Assembly: GCA_004794655.1 (NCBI GenBank)
Contig: SMMW01000046.1
Location: forward strand, 9,969,501 to 10,033,500
Direction: 5' to 3'
Source of the DNA: Marisa cornuarietis
Lineage: Eukaryota > Mollusca > Gastropoda > Architaenioglossa > Ampullariidae
DNA: 64,000 nt
Shown here piece after piece: positions 1 through 16,797 of the stretch (its first letter is position 1; the number at the start of each line of letters is the position of its first letter). The notes beneath the pieces are model-generated. The model saw nothing but the letters and a program-made list of their open reading frames with translations, had not been told where the DNA came from and made no database searches. Both the position numbers and the translations under genes were made by a program.

Positions 1-2278
1 GTGCTGTTGTTGTTTTTCTGATGCTGCTGCTGCTCTTGCTGCTTATGTACATTGAGTACATTGACCACGAAAAAGATGCTGTAATCCCTCAGACAGTACC
101 CACTTTCTTAACTATTCCGCAAAATGTTCCCTATCTAGTCTCTGGAGTGTATTTTTTTTTAATCTGTGAGAAAATGCGTGTCACTTTACTAAAAAAAAAA
201 GTGCTGCCGATACCCTTATCAGGACGAATTCTTTTGCTCTCTGCATTTTTGTGGCACGTCGTTTTAAATGGAGTGCAGGGAGTAGTGAGGAGGCAAGAGG
301 GATGGATCTGTGTTTCCCGCGGTCGATGTGTGCTGATTTCCTGCCATTTCTCAGCCACTGTAAAAGCAGAGAGATGTGTAAACGGATTGCATTGATTGAA
401 ACACTTCAAAGAATTTTTGTTCAATTTTTTTTATCAAAATCCGCAAAGGAAGGGGGAAAAGGAAGTTATGCAGTACAAAGCAAACGATACTGAAACATAC
501 TATACAACCGTTATACAGAAGCCGCATGTACGTACAATTTGATGTTCTGCACATTGGTGAAGGAACGTAAGGTTGTTGCAAGGTGTTACGAACATGACAA
601 TAGCGAGTTTATATTCGAGCATTCGTAATGGCTAGCATATATGTACCCTCATTGGTATTGGGAACTACTCCGCTCCGTCATTCCACGATTCTGAGCGAGG
701 GTTTGATGTCCAGATCAGAGGTCACGAAATCGCTTACGCACCACAGCCGATTTTCCGCGTGAGATCACACCCTGGATAGAACAGCTACGCCACCATTACG
801 AAGCCAGCCTTAACGTAGAGTTAATTGTAGAGTTCGCTGACTATCAGCTTCCAGCAAATACAGTTTTATTTTCGTTTTCTTCCGCTATGACTGATTTAAC
901 CAACGTTCATCGAATTCCAGCTTTTAATGCACACATTTTTTTCCAGCGCAGATTTGTTTTCTATGAATTTCATTAGACAATTAAATGTATATTGAGCTAT
1001 TAAACTCGATCTGTTAGGCAGAGTAACTATAGCACAAGCCCACAAACAGACGGGCCTGTGTCCTTGCACCAAGCAGTTGACCTACCTTACCTGGAACTTC
1101 TGAGGGGGATCGGCTCTCCTAGATTTTGTTTCTCTGTTGTGGTCATGGCTCGATTTGGATAAAAGTGTTGAATCTTCATGTTTACACGTGCTTCTGCTTT
1201 GTTTTCGCTCCTCTTCTGTTTTGTAGCTGGATTATATATACATATATTGTTATTCTGAAGAGTCAACTGGATTTCCCTCCGCCGTGCTTCATTCGCTTCG
1301 CAAACGACCGCGAGTTGCAGTGAATAAACTGAAGTGACGATCACCTTTTTGCAGTTTCATATGATAACAGTTCTTAATACTCTCAAGATTTCTCAGCATA
1401 TTCTTAGTATTCTCCTGACGTCACCAACACATTCTCTGGAGTCGTTACTGTTAAATCTGCAGTGATTACCTTTTACTGCCGGAACGCATTGCTTCGCATT
1501 GCTCTTTGTTCTTCATCTTTGTGACTATTTCGTGATCTTGTTCAGCACAATGAGTTAGCCTTTGGATGAGATATTGAGATATATAAATTCTCACATTATT
1601 ATTATTATTATTGATTAGAGAGTGACGAGGGTTGATAACTATCCGCCATGACCTGAGAAGAGTGATGTCCCTTCGCCTAACTGGCTAGAGGGAATTAGCT
1701 CTCTGTCGCTTTTCGTCTTTACCTGTTGATCTGCGTCACATTTCGTGTCCAATATTGATCTGTGCATTTCTAATGGCGTTTCATGTGTTCCTGGATTTAT
1801 TTTTGAGTCTGTGCCACTTTTCTTATTTGCTACACCATTTTATTTCTACTGTCTGCGCCATCTTGCCATAACTTTGATTTTAGATCTGTGCATCAGCAGT
1901 GTCGATTTCCGACTAATTCCTTTTTCTACAATTTGTGAATTACTCCAGAAATTTATGAAATTGAGATGTCACAGAAAGTTTCGTGCGCAATAAAGGCAGG
2001 GTGCTATGTCTGGCATTAAGCATCTTCATGAAGCGAATTTTACGATGACCGTTGGCGTGATGTTGTAACAAGAGATCTGTCGACGGAACCATAATTCTAT
2101 CTGCAAAAATTAGGCCACTGCACCAAAGATTGAAAGCTGAGCTTCCATGCAAAACATCATAATAACTTTCAGCTACTTTTAGAAGTAGAACGTATTGACT
2201 CACCAAAGATTCCATGCAATGGCATGACTGCAGTTAGTTAATTAGTTAATTGTTGTTTTATGCCAAGTCAGCAACTGC
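1..2278. other. No gene recognised
   Basis: The left edge is CTG/CTT-rich (1-45). The rest is AT-moderate sequence with short open frames lacking any family motif or splice context, and a small ATT run at about 1,592-1,612. Confidence 0.6.
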
Positions 2279-2784
2279 AGGATTGTTACCCGTGCAAAGT
2301 CGTCCACTGAGCACATCACCCCTATCCTACAGAGCCTTCACAGGCTCCCAGTGAACAAGCGCATTGACCACAAAGTACTTTCGATTGCACAGTCCTGCAT
2401 GTTCAAAACTGCTCCTGACTATTTACAAGAGGTAGTTCCTCCTTACCAGCCGTCACGTGGTCTGCGCTCTGGCTCCCAGTCACGCTTCTGTCTCCCTGCA
2501 GTGGAAGACACAAACAAGAAGCGCACTGGAGCCAGGGCCTTCAAAAACGCGGCACCTAAACTGTGGAATGCTCTGCCATCGTCGCTCTCCACCATCACCT
2601 CAGCAACCATGTTTTGGAAAAGACTGAAGACTCATTTTTTTACTTAAGACAGACTTAAACAACCTGGCACCATTTCTGTTTTTATTATTTTTTACTTTCC
2701 TGTTGTTTTATTTTTTTTCTTCTCTTCTGTTTTTGCTGCGCAATGAGCATTCTTTTGAATGGATACCTTCGCAATATAAATCGA

Positions 2785-2849
<65 letters not shown>

Positions 2850-2850
2850 G
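2279..2850 (+). mobile_element. LINE ORF2 C-terminal fragment and 3' end (CR1/L2-like) with CAT tail
   Basis: Translation from about 2279 gives HITPILQSLHRLPV, then PDYLQEVVPPYQPSRGLRS, then AAPKLWNALPSS and a stop at 2645-2647. This is the usual C-terminal pattern of CR1/L2-type reverse transcriptases. The short 3' UTR passes into a (CAT)n run at about 2785-2849. There is no upstream RT core, so the copy is 5'-truncated. Confidence 0.8.
2785..2849. repeat. (CAT)n microsatellite
   Basis: About 21 uninterrupted CAT units follow the 3' end of a LINE fragment. Confidence 0.97.
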
Positions 2851-2959
2851 ACCGTATCTGTGCTGCTGGCCTTCACCTTCACGTGAGTGGCTACACTACG
2901 AGAACACACAATAATCTCTTTGTTTTTGAGACCAGCGTCCATTATTATTATGTTAGTGG

Positions 2960-3056
2960 TGTTTTTTTTTAATTTCTTGTAAAGTGCTTTGAGTCTGACT
3001 TTGATCCTGTGGTAAAACGCGATATAAATCAACTTTATTATTATTGCTATTATTAT
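2960..3056 (+). mobile_element. LINE 3' terminus fragment
   Basis: TTGTAAAGTGCTTTGAG, then GCGATATAAATCAAC and a TTATTATTATT run form a typical CR1/L2-type 3' end. No coding part is attached. It may belong to the LINE fragment just upstream, split by the CAT repeat. Confidence 0.5.
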
Positions 3057-5483
3057 TTCCTAAATGATTGCTGTTTTTATATATCTAGCACTATCCCCCA
3101 TGCCGCCTGTCATACTTTGGTTTCATAACCTTCGAGAATTCTATGTTTAAGGTTAGCAGTTACACGCTGTTTGTGGTCTACGGTACGAAGGGCAAAGCCA
3201 AAATCGCTTGATGATAAAAATCACGGCGATAAATCTCCCCTTCCCCACCTCACCACGCCTGTCAATACTTCCCGGCCTAGCCTGCATTATGTGGGAACCT
3301 CTTTCACCAAGTCCCAGAGCTGAGCCTCTAACTCATCGGAAACCATTGACAGAATCGGCCGACTGGATCCCTACGACTCTGATAATGAAACACTCGACCC
3401 AGTTTCGGACTAGTGCCGTCGAAAGCTTTCATGGCCATTGGAATTGCATTAAAAGGATAAGACGTTAGTATGAGAGTAGCTCCCTGCCTTTATTGGAAAA
3501 AGCCTTTCCACAACTGCAAGAGCTCTTTCTGAATTCAGTAGCAAATTAGAGTACTTGTGTTTAAACGTGGTGTTTATGTTTCCAGGGCAGTTTGCACACA
3601 GTTCTTTATTTCGTATGTGGCTTCAGATAGGGGTTAACGACAGCAGATTGATTACATATTGAAAGAACATATTGAAGACAAACGACTGACCCTAAATCGC
3701 GAGGTCTAAGTTAGGCAGTGATGTCAAAGACCCCATTGAGGGCTTTCAGTTAGTATGATTTTTTGTCAACCGAGACTAAAAGATTATAACGTGTCCGAGA
3801 CAACGCAAGATGCCTTTCTAGTAGTTGTCGTTGAATGAAGTAGGTAACGATGACAAACCTCACCGTCCTGAAACCGATTTCTAATGATTCTATGTAGCAT
3901 AACTCTGGCATTTCCAAATTATAACAACTGTTAACACATTTGATTAGTTTATCACGCCAAAGGCATTGCGATACTTTCAAATGAGATGCTGAAAACCACC
4001 TGTAGTCATCAATAAGGCGTGTGACTTAAAACTTAGCATACAGTAGTAAGTTGTGTGTGTCACTGCTCTCCCATGCTCACATTATTTACCTCAGGGATCC
4101 AAACGCGTTCTAGCCGGAAATTCTCCCAGAGTTACATGCGGGTGGCAGGCCCTCTGCGTGTTTAATCCCCACGCCGCACACTCATCAGAATGTTTTGTGT
4201 TTCATCATCGACGTTGATGACTCGAACTGCTCCCGGTGGCTGAAAACGCTCTTACGCATCACCGGAAGAGCTGTTCCCGAAATGCCATTCGCGTTCCTTT
4301 ACTTCATGGCTGATAGCGCCATCAAGTCTGACGGCCTTGCGCAGGAGGGGGAAGTCTTTGGACGCCGTCTTTTCAGTGCGCTCCTTTTTAAGAGGTCGGC
4401 CTTTTGCTGGCCTACTTGCATACACCATTTTCTGTCTTGCCGTTTTTCGTTTCTAAGCAACCAGAAATGTAAAGGACCATTCGTCTCATTTCTGCTTCAG
4501 CTGGGTTATCCTCAGGAAGCACAAGCAGTGATCTGGTGAAAATTCCATGCAGGGGCTGAATGTCACCGTTGGGGATTTTGTCGCAGTAAACGTTAAAATT
4601 TCGAGGAAAAATATATTTTCTTCAAACACATATAGTGTTCCCTTTTATCTCACTCCCACCCACCCCTCCCCCACAGCGAGAACTGGTTCCTGTTCTGTCC
4701 TCCCCTACCACCACCACCACCCCTGCGCAAGGAAAGAACATGATCTTTCTCACTGCATGCGAAGGTCACCATCACAAGGATGCTATAGATGTGGCTCTTG
4801 AAAAAGGCTTCATAAATCTATTGTTGCTAATATGGAGGTGTTTGCAACGGCGGCGGTAGGTGATCTCTCCTTGGCAGTTATTTAAAGTAACAAATACTTG
4901 ATTACATTGTGTCCGTTTTTCGGTAATGTTTCTCAAATTCGATAGAACCCCGCACATTTGAAAATCAGAACACTAGACTGTACATACACTAAAGATGGGT
5001 TAGCTTTGAGGTGCAGATATAGAGATGTTTTTGGACAAAAAAATGCGGAAAATTGGTATCACTTTAAACAGTCCCCACATATTCCCTCCTTTTCTTTGTC
5101 CTTCTGCATTTCTGTACCCCTCGTTCCCTCTCTTGTGAAACAGTGATATTGTGAAATAGTTGAGGTTTTGGTGTAGCTTCGCAAACAAGGAAATCCAAAC
5201 CTCAATCAATAGTGAACAAAGAAATTCTTATTTAGATTGCACCTCATTGGACATTGCTCTCTGGTGTCATAAATGTCCTTCTCTGTGTTTCTCTGCGACA
5301 GGACAAACACGGCGTCAGTGCGAAGGCCCCAGCAAGGCAAGCAAGGACTGATTTGTTGGTTTGTGCATCGTCCCTTCAATACAAGCTGCTTTCGCCACAA
5401 ATGAGAAGGCGTCTTTGACAAAACTGACCTGATCTTGGGTTCTTTCGAGAAAATGCGTCCATTCCTTTTTTTAATCTAACGCT
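3057..5483. other. No gene recognised
   Basis: Unique-looking sequence. The longest open frame (4195-4539, 114 codons) has no recognisable domain and no coding-like codon bias. A CCACCACC/CCCACC-rich patch is at 4,655-4,725. Confidence 0.55.
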
Positions 5484-5522
5484 CTCTCTCTCTCCCTCTC
5501 TCGCTCTCTCTCTCTCTCTCTC
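5484..5522. repeat. CT-rich microsatellite
   Basis: CTCTCTCT runs with CCCTCTCTCG interruptions. Confidence 0.85.
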
Positions 5523-5761
5523 GCCGCCGTGTTTGCTTTTCAGTAAAGCTTGTTTGCTCAAATACTAGTTGCACATTATCGATTGCTAACAGACACACAA
5601 ATTAGGCCGCACTCATACGCCAGAAGCATCTGTCACATTTCATGGAGGTGGAGGTGATTTAATGAGAAAGACGATTGCTTCCATAGGAATATTTATTCCA
5701 CCCGTACTTTCTTTCCTTCTATCATTCATTTCTTCCCGTCTACTCCAGAGGTCATTCCAGG

Positions 5762-5820
5762 GTGAGTGAGTGAGTGAGTGAGTGAGTGAGTGAGTGAGTG
5801 AGTGAGTGAGTGAGTGAGTA
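5762..5820. repeat. (GTGA)n microsatellite
   Basis: About 14 units, adjoining the 3' side of the family B SINE. A few more GTGAG words flank the other side of the SINE near 5,942-5,964. Confidence 0.96.
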
Positions 5821-5825
5821 TTGCA

Positions 5826-5940
5826 AAGCTACCGGCCCTATAAACAAACACCAATGCAGAGAAAGAACAATATGCCCGAGACAAGATTTGAACGCAGCGC
5901 TCACGGTATTGCTGGCAAGTACCACCGGGACCATTCGAGT
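5826..5940 (-). mobile_element. Probable tRNA-derived SINE, family B
   Basis: Minus strand: GGTGGTACTTGCCAGCAATA, then GCGTTCAAATC, then GTTCTTTC and GGGCCGG. It resembles the sequence at 9.34-9.47 kb (shared CCGGCCCTA/CCGACCCTG, AAAGAAAGAACA and TGCC...GA). The B box is recognisable, the A box weak. Its 3' end abuts the GTGA microsatellite. Confidence 0.5.
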
Positions 5941-9339
<3,399 letters not shown>

Positions 9340-9475
9340 AGTTGCCGACCCTGTGAACAGGTATCACGTGCAAAGAAAGAACAGCGTGCCTGACTAGGTC
9401 CACATTCTGGACACCTGATCTTCGTTGTATTGTAGACAAGCGCCTTAACCGCTGAGCCAGTGGAACGCCCATGTT
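9340..9475 (-). mobile_element. Probable tRNA-derived SINE, family B
   Basis: Minus strand head: CCACTGGCTCAGCGGTTAAG GCGC, a good A-box match, with a degraded B-box zone (GATCAGGTGTCCAG). The 3' half resembles the copy at 5.8-5.9 kb. A lone tRNA is ruled out by the broken T arm. Confidence 0.5.
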
Positions 9476-11897
9476 TCTACTGAACTGCTGACTTCGCTCA
9501 CGTGATCCAGGAAGCCATAGCGTGGATGTGAGCTCGCAGGCGACCTTTTGGTTGATCTGGCCAGCTTTGATCAAATTCCAGCAGTAAATACACATAGTTT
9601 CTTTCAAAGTAACGGGTTTTCTGTCCAATTTATGACTTTAGAAGTCGATGGATTGCTAGACAGATCCGCTATTGCGCAGATGCGGACGACAAACCGTCTC
9701 CTTTCCGGTTTTCAGCTACCTCGAGAAAGTCCAAGAGTTAAATTATACGGGACGAGGGCACGAGTGTAACACCCATACATTATGACTGGTTGATTGTAGC
9801 ACTAGCGCCAGCAGTAGATTAGCTCGCACCACAGCCTCTCTGTCTCGCCTTCTATTACTCTTGCCATGATTGATTTTTCTCTTGGTTTTTTTTTAACTCA
9901 AGCACAGTGTTGATTACTAGGCCTACCTAATTAAGCCCCTCTTCCTTCGCTTCTTCAGCAGACTAGAAGCCGGGAGAAAAAAAAGCTAAGGAAACACTTT
10001 GTCCTCTTCATCAATTACAGGTGAAAAATTAATGCGGTCGATTGTCTTTAACGGGAAAAAAAGGCAGCGAGAGATTATTAATGGTTTTCCACAAGAAGCT
10101 GGATAAGACATGAGTGGTTCGCGCTGATCGACAGAAGCTGCGGTTCCGTGTCTGCAGCGCCAAAGATGAAGAGCTGAAAAACGTTAATTAGAACTTAAAT
10201 TCTGGCATTTGATCTTGAGAACTCTGCTCTCCTTTGACTGTAGGTGTTTCTTAATGGGTATACTGCAGATCCCGTGCTGCCGCGGCTGTTTTACAGATGC
10301 CAAGACAAACACGCCTTGGCCGCAAAAAAAAAATCACTCAAAATTTTAATGGGGGTTAGGGGGGAACTACGATGAAATGATCCCGACGCCCGATACACCT
10401 TTACCCTAGTTTAGCCTTGATACACCAAAATAAGCTACCTAGTAAATCCTTTTCTCTGAGCTTCATTGAATATTTTTTACCAGGGATTATTCTTAATGTC
10501 CTGCTGTTGTCTAAACGTTGTCTACACATTCCTTTTTGTTAGAATGATGAGGGTTCTCAACAGCTTGTCTTCTTTGGTTCAATCTTTGCCGCTCTTCAAA
10601 CATCTGAAGAGGGTTTTGACAGGAGTATTTTAACTCCACTTCCTTCCACGATCTATGATCTCTGGTAAATTTAGCATAAAAGCATTTTATGGAAAGTAAA
10701 GGTGACACGGCCAAAAATAAAATGCTTGTTTTGGCCTTTGCCCTTCCACGCATTCAGTATTCTGTTCTTCAACCTCTTCAACGATCGAGTGGAGAATGCC
10801 GAGTGTCTCAAGAGCGACAACGTGCATGTGATTGTCCGTACGCTCTGATTTTTTTTTTAAGTGCCTGTCACATAGATAGATAGTGTGACCTCGATGGAAA
10901 TGAGGTCGCGGCCTCTTTCCAAAGCCCCAAGAAGAACTACGATACTGAAAGGCTTTTAATCTTATGTACGGAACTGAAACATTCAATCAAATTTGGAGAA
11001 CGTTTAAGAACCTGAACACATTGTTTGGAAATAATTTTTCTCTTGAGTTAGCCATTAAGACGAGTTGGATAATCGGTAGATAAGCTCTGCTATTTATGAC
11101 TACAATTTCTCAATTTACAATTAAAGCCAAAACGACAAACGAAAACTCCTCCACTGAAAACAAGTCTACCATTATGGCGGCACAAGTTCGGATGAAAAAT
11201 AACTGAGCCGACAACTATGCTGAATCGTGCGACTGTATTTTACCGAAGGATAAATACAACTTAATGCATTTACGCGACGAGGAAGTATGATCAGGCTGTG
11301 AAGGTAAAGTATAGATCTCTCGGCAATAAACACCCGATGTGGTCAAGCCCCATTGGCAAGATGCGTCTGGCCATTCCAAGTGCAGAAGACGAGTTCCGCC
11401 CCGGGGCCTGTGTCGAGGTTTTCAGTGTGATTTGTTTGGAACAAAAACGAATGGGATAGAAGCTGTGGGTTCAGTGACAGCAGACTGTTTGTGAAACACT
11501 TCTGAGCGGGGTGTCCTTCGGTGGTTAGAGAAATATAATTTTGCATTTTTACACTTCTGTCAGCGTCGCCTTCTCTCTCTCTCCTCCCTCTTTCTTTCTC
11601 TCTCTCTCTCTCTGTGACTTTAATTAAACATCAACCCTCATTATTGTATATATTCTAGTTTTCCCTCTTGTTTTATTGCTATGATTTTGTTTTGCAATAA
11701 TATAGTGTTTCAGTTTCTTTTCCTTAGATCAAGGATTAGATGTGAAATAGTATAACTTTTCTTATTCTGTTACCCTCGTAAATAAAGATTTTTCATTTGT
11801 ATCTCCCTCCATTGTTCACGAATAGTTTCAAAATTGTATAGAAAACGAACTTATAAATGAACTCGGTGAAATCGGTTTTCTTACATCTGGAGAGAGA

Positions 11898-11899
<2 letters not shown>
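9476..11899. other. No gene recognised
   Basis: Short A-runs and CT-rich patches (11,570-11,612). Open frames under 110 codons have no domain signature. Confidence 0.6.

Positions 11900-11990
<91 letters not shown>
11900..11990. repeat. Compound (TG)n(CGTG)n tract
   Basis: Pure purine-pyrimidine alternation across 91 bases, moving from TG to CGTG units, flanked by GA-rich runs. Confidence 0.97.
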
Positions 11991-12934
11991 GAGAGAGAGA
12001 AAAAAGGGAGAGACGGAACCCGGGGGGACGAACAAAGTACAAACAACGCGAATACTCGCGATTACACGCGAGACAAGCGGCTACTATGCTAGTTCAGATT
12101 TGCTGACGACTTGAAAAACTATCAATACCAGTTATAGACGGCGCTTAGCACTGAGGGACTTTCTGATGGGGGGGGGGGATTATGTATGCGTGCGTGTATA
12201 TATCTATATCTTTGTCAGCTCTTGTACCACCCGCAACCGGCTTTGTTCCCTCCGTGACAAAGTAAAGGGACAGACAACCCACTCACTCTTCGCTTTTTGA
12301 CGCTTTACCTGTCGTAGACAAAGTGAATACCTTTTTTCACTTTTTTTTTTTACTTTTACGACACTCTCACATCACTTTTGTCAGCTTATCTTATTTATTG
12401 TTTGGTGGACTAGATACTTCACGTCCCATCATGTCTCTTCTAAGACTGATACCTCTTGTACTAGTTAAGAGACGAGAAGAAGAAAAAAAACAAGAAGAAA
12501 AAAAGAAGCACTAGATATTTCACATTTCAGCACTCTCCGCCCGTTAGTCACACAAATCAAATGACCCTTTCATTTTTCTTATTACTCCAACTACCGTTCA
12601 TTGATTCTGTCTTGTGGGTTTTTTATGATGCTACCTTTTAATAGTATTGCTATAATCACAGTATAATGTGTACCAGTCCTCCTCTTACTTGTTCAGAAAT
12701 GACTTCTCGGGTCTTGGAACTACAAGAAGGAGGCATCTTTTCTTTTACTTAAGAAGCAACAGTTATTAAATCTATTTGATGCAGGATATGCAGGGTATAA
12801 TTGTCATCAGGAACAAATCCTCATCACAGCAGGGAAGAGGGTATTCGTGCTTTTTTTTCTTTTCTTTTTTTTTCATCGTGAATCTCGATTCGGTTTAGCA
12901 ATAATTTTGAATTCTCCATAAAATTTGAACGCAG
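11991..12934. other. No gene recognised
   Basis: A GA-rich edge, a G run at 12,170-12,178, and an AAGAAGAAA-rich patch at 12,474-12,508. Confidence 0.6.
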
Positions 12935-13450
12935 AAACCCAGGAAAGCACTACGTTATACTTGAGGCAAAAATGTTGGAGAAAGAGTTTGTAATTGCTAT
13001 TATTTATGGACCAGATAGGGATGATCGACATTTTTATTCACTGCTTGGGGAACATTTAAGGATAATTGTTATAGGGAGTAATTGGAACATTGTTTCTAAT
13101 TTTCAATTAGATTGTTGTGACTACAAGCATAACAGTGATGTAAAAGCACAAGAATGGGGAGATAACAATCTGACAAATTTACATTCAGTAGACGTTTGAC
13201 GGGAGATAAATCCTGAAATACAACGACCTACCTGACGCAAACGATGACCTATGTCCTATAAACAGAGCAGACTAGATGATTTCTAATACCTGAGTCGCTG
13301 ACACCAGACGCAGTAGAGAATATAGGATTTTCACGATATTCATCTGTGCTCGTTTCATCTCACACACATTTAAAATAAAGCTTGAAAGGCGATGATCTGG
13401 TATAGCAAATTGTGTTACAACGCTCCCATCAGATTTTTCTTCTGTTGAGA
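12935..13450 (+). mobile_element. Decayed LINE endonuclease fragment
   Basis: The open stretch from 12972 to 13199 reads EFVIAIIYGPDRDDRHFYSLL, then SNWNIVSNFQLDCCDYK. This is an apurinic-type endonuclease domain of the L1/Tx1 kind (IYGP and a degraded GDWN motif, here SNWN). Past the stop, REINPEIQRPT and further family-like peptides continue with stops and frameshifts. The loss of the GD pair in GDWN and the stops show that it is inactive. Confidence 0.75.
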
Positions 13451-14661
13451 AAGCCAATGAACAGGTGCATCGATTTGAAGCTTTTTAGTGGGTTTTCTTT
13501 TTACTTGACTATTTTGTGATTAGCTTAAGGATTTTATCCGGAAGAGCCTTTTTCCAGATAAGTGTGTTGCTTTAACTTCTTGAAAATTTTAAAGCTTTTG
13601 CAACGTTGAAAAGACCAAAAAATTTTCGCAAAGTGTTTTGCTTTTAGTGGAAAAGCTACAATCTAAAACCTGTTAAATGAAAATTTTGATTGTAAAAAAT
13701 GTGAAGATCGTTCTCCTGCGGGTACGCATCCGCAAAAACAGAAAATATTTTATTTTAATGGACACCAATTCTTTCTTTCTTCGATACCCCTTAAAAAGGC
13801 AAACTTGTATAACTATTCTATTCCTTGGGTTTTGTTTTTAGAAAGACATTGATATAAAAAAAATGCTTTGCGCCAGTTTCTTAATATACTTCACGCTGGC
13901 ATCCAGTGATACAAGTTTCTCGAAAGATTAACTCGTTAACTCGTCCTTCTTTCAATCCTGCTGTCTGTGGCGGAGGCGAGAAGGTCTTTCTTCTATGCCG
14001 GTAAACACTCATTCGTTTCGCAGTCAATTGAGAGTGAGGTGTGAATGAAGAAAAACTAATGAGAATCTGTCGAGGGCCTTCCCAGACATACCCAGTCTGT
14101 ACACCGGACCCGTCGCCAAACTGATGAATCTTATGCACGCAGACATGATTGAAAAAAGCACGCTTTATAACTGCCGCCGCTCTTGTGAGAAAACTGTGCT
14201 TTTAAAAAAAACTCTTTTGTTGCAGACTGTTCAGAAAAATAAGCCTTCTAGGGAGAGCAAGAAAAGAATCGGGAGCACTGCTCAAATACTAACAACGTGA
14301 ACAGCTTGATCCATCTGTTCACCGAACAATAACAAGAGGAAACTTGTATTTAAAGTAACAGATGACAGCGGACAGAAAGTGAAAACTAGCCGTAGAGCTG
14401 CGTCCCTGTACGAGACATACTTAGCGACATCGTGGAGACAAAGAGATGTAAGTACACAGTGCGGATGTGTTAAGAGTGCTCACTAGTGAACACGTTTAGT
14501 GTTCAGAATAACTTCATGTGGCCTCTTAGCTGGCCCTTGTGCCACTTTACACAAATGGGCTCCAGACGGTTAGTATGAAAGAACTAAGCACTTGTTAACA
14601 ATTTTTCACTTGCGTCTGCATGGCAACTCATATTCTTTCAAAAGCTCCAGCCTTCGTTTCC

Positions 14662-14665
<4 letters not shown>
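13451..14665. other. No gene recognised
   Basis: AT-rich sequence that may include further decayed LINE sequence after the 13-kb fragment, but I cannot read a motif. Confidence 0.5.

Positions 14666-14753
<88 letters not shown>
14666..14753. repeat. (TG)n(GA)n microsatellite
   Basis: About 35 TG units pass into GA repeats and an A run. A purine-rich GAAA/GGAA stretch continues to about 14,900. Confidence 0.97.
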
Positions 14754-14754
<1 letters not shown>

Positions 14755-14905
14755 AAAAAAAAACGAGATAGGGACGATAAGAAGAAAGGAGAGAATGTCT
14801 AGATGGAATGATAGGTGAAGAAAAGGAAAAAAAGGAATGAGGGAAAGAAAGAAAGGAATAAATGAATGAAAGATAACGAAGAAAGGAAGTATGAAATGAA
14901 GAATT

Positions 14906-15380
14906 GAAAAAATGTACTCTATGCACAAGTCCCTCGTAGTATCGATCCTGCTTTTTGGATGTGAAACGTTCACTCTGCTTGCCGATTCGAAAAGGAGAAT
15001 CCAGGCATTCGAAAACAAGTGCCTGAGGAGGCTGCTCTGGATCACGTACAGAGAACATAAAGCCAATAAATTTGTACAAAGCACGGTTGCCACACTCCTA
15101 GTACACCGGTAACCTCTACTGGTAACTGTCAAGAGACGAAAGCTAGTCCGGTTTGGCCATGTGACCCGGCACGACACCTTGTCGGACTGTCTTTCAAGAC
15201 ACCTCGATGGCGCGGTAGCCAACTGAAGACCTGGCTTACGAACGTCAAAGACGGGACTAGTCGTCCTGTACAGGACCTGCTCACTATTGCCCCGAACAGG
15301 CGTGAGTGGCGGACCTTGTCAGCTGCTGCGTCTATCCATGTGTTCCCCGACAACGACAGGTACCAGTCAAAAGACGAATG
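14906..15380 (+). mobile_element. LINE reverse-transcriptase C-terminal fragment
   Basis: KSLVVSILLFGCETFTLLAD, then RRIQAFENKCLRRLLWITYREHK, is the thumb/C-terminal pattern of a common invertebrate non-LTR element. After a stop near 15,112 the match resumes in another frame as KRRKLVRFGHVTRHDTLS. It is 5'-truncated and frameshifted. The same family occurs at 24.6 kb. Confidence 0.78.
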
Positions 15381-16717
15381 ACTGACATTTTAGTATAGAC
15401 CTCAGTACTTCTATGACTGTTTGTGCATCTTAAAACTGCACTGCCAAACTAATAATGCAGATATGCGCATTTGGCGCGGTACAGCGTGGCGGGCCTGGCA
15501 TCTACTTGTTGTTTACGTCTGAAATGTAGAGTTCGTCGACTAGTTAACATGGCCTCCTCATACATTATCGACGAGTTAACGTCCTACTTCTGTTATTTAT
15601 ACGTCCCCGACGAGTTAATAATAATATAGCTGTGTTATTTATGAGCCAATTACTTGTTCAGTTATTAGTTTTAAAATATCAAATTCCTGTTACCCACTAA
15701 TATCTCAATGACAAAATAATATATCCTACCTTTGTCTTTTTTGCGACCACTAATAACTGTCACTAGAAAGTACGACTCTTGAAGAGCTACAGACAGTGAA
15801 CAAACTCCTGTAGCACAACTCTTAAAACAACAATGTAAAAAAAAAAAATGCGGTACCGGGATGCATGTCCTAAAAAAAACAACAAAACAAACAAAACGGC
15901 GCAGGTAGTGCAAGTTCGTTTACAACTTGATTCTTTCTCTTCTAGTCACGATTGCATAATCCAAAAGCCTACTACACAACACATCGACCTTCACAAGGTA
16001 ACAGAAAATGCTTACCACTTCCGGTGCCGTAAAGTCACCTCCACCGATGTTACCGGCGCCACGTATCAGCCGAGGCTGCAGCCTCAGTGAGCAGAGGGAG
16101 AAAGAAAGAGAGAGAGAGTACTGTTCAATCTGCTCCGTTATCCGAAGCGCCTGATTCTTAACACACCGCACGCCCGCATGGGGGAGGGAGGCGGAGGCAG
16201 GAGCGAGTCTAGCGGTCTGCTTCGCGGAGATAGCCGAAGGGAATGGCTGAGCTACGTACGATACTTGCATGTTCTTTCACAATGCCGCCAGGCGTGATCT
16301 CGTGGTATTTTGCGTGAACAGTCCCATGTGTCCTGAGCTCACCACTCCCTTAAGCTCTCCTCACACTTAGCCCAAGTGTGGTACCCGTAATCAAGCGCAG
16401 CTCTAGGGTACACTTTTTTGTTTGTTTATTTGTTTTGTTTTCTTCCAGCTAGCAAAACAACTTATTTCAAGACAATAGACTCGGTCTGTTTTCCAGTGAT
16501 TGAAGCTCTTTGAGAAGCTAGAGCGATTTGTGTGCATCAAGCAGTGACACAACAAACACACAACAACAGAGACACATCACCGCGTCTTTCTTACCCAGCG
16601 GACTCGAGCGAGCACGAGACTTTTGTCAAATGGCACGCTTGCAGTTGCAGGATGGAAAGTATTACAAAGAGGCGAAGAGTACGGGAGGGGGTGGCGATCG
16701 CCGTAAAGAACGTTGCT

Positions 16718-16720
<3 letters not shown>
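15381..16720. other. No gene recognised
   Basis: Repeated GACGAGTTAA-like words lie near 15,569-15,618. The patch at 16,140-16,260 is GC-richer. No family motif in any frame. Confidence 0.55.

Positions 16721-16796
<76 letters not shown>
16721..16796. repeat. (TG)n microsatellite, 38 units
   Basis: Uninterrupted TG for 76 bases. Confidence 0.98.
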
Positions 16797-16797
<1 letters not shown>
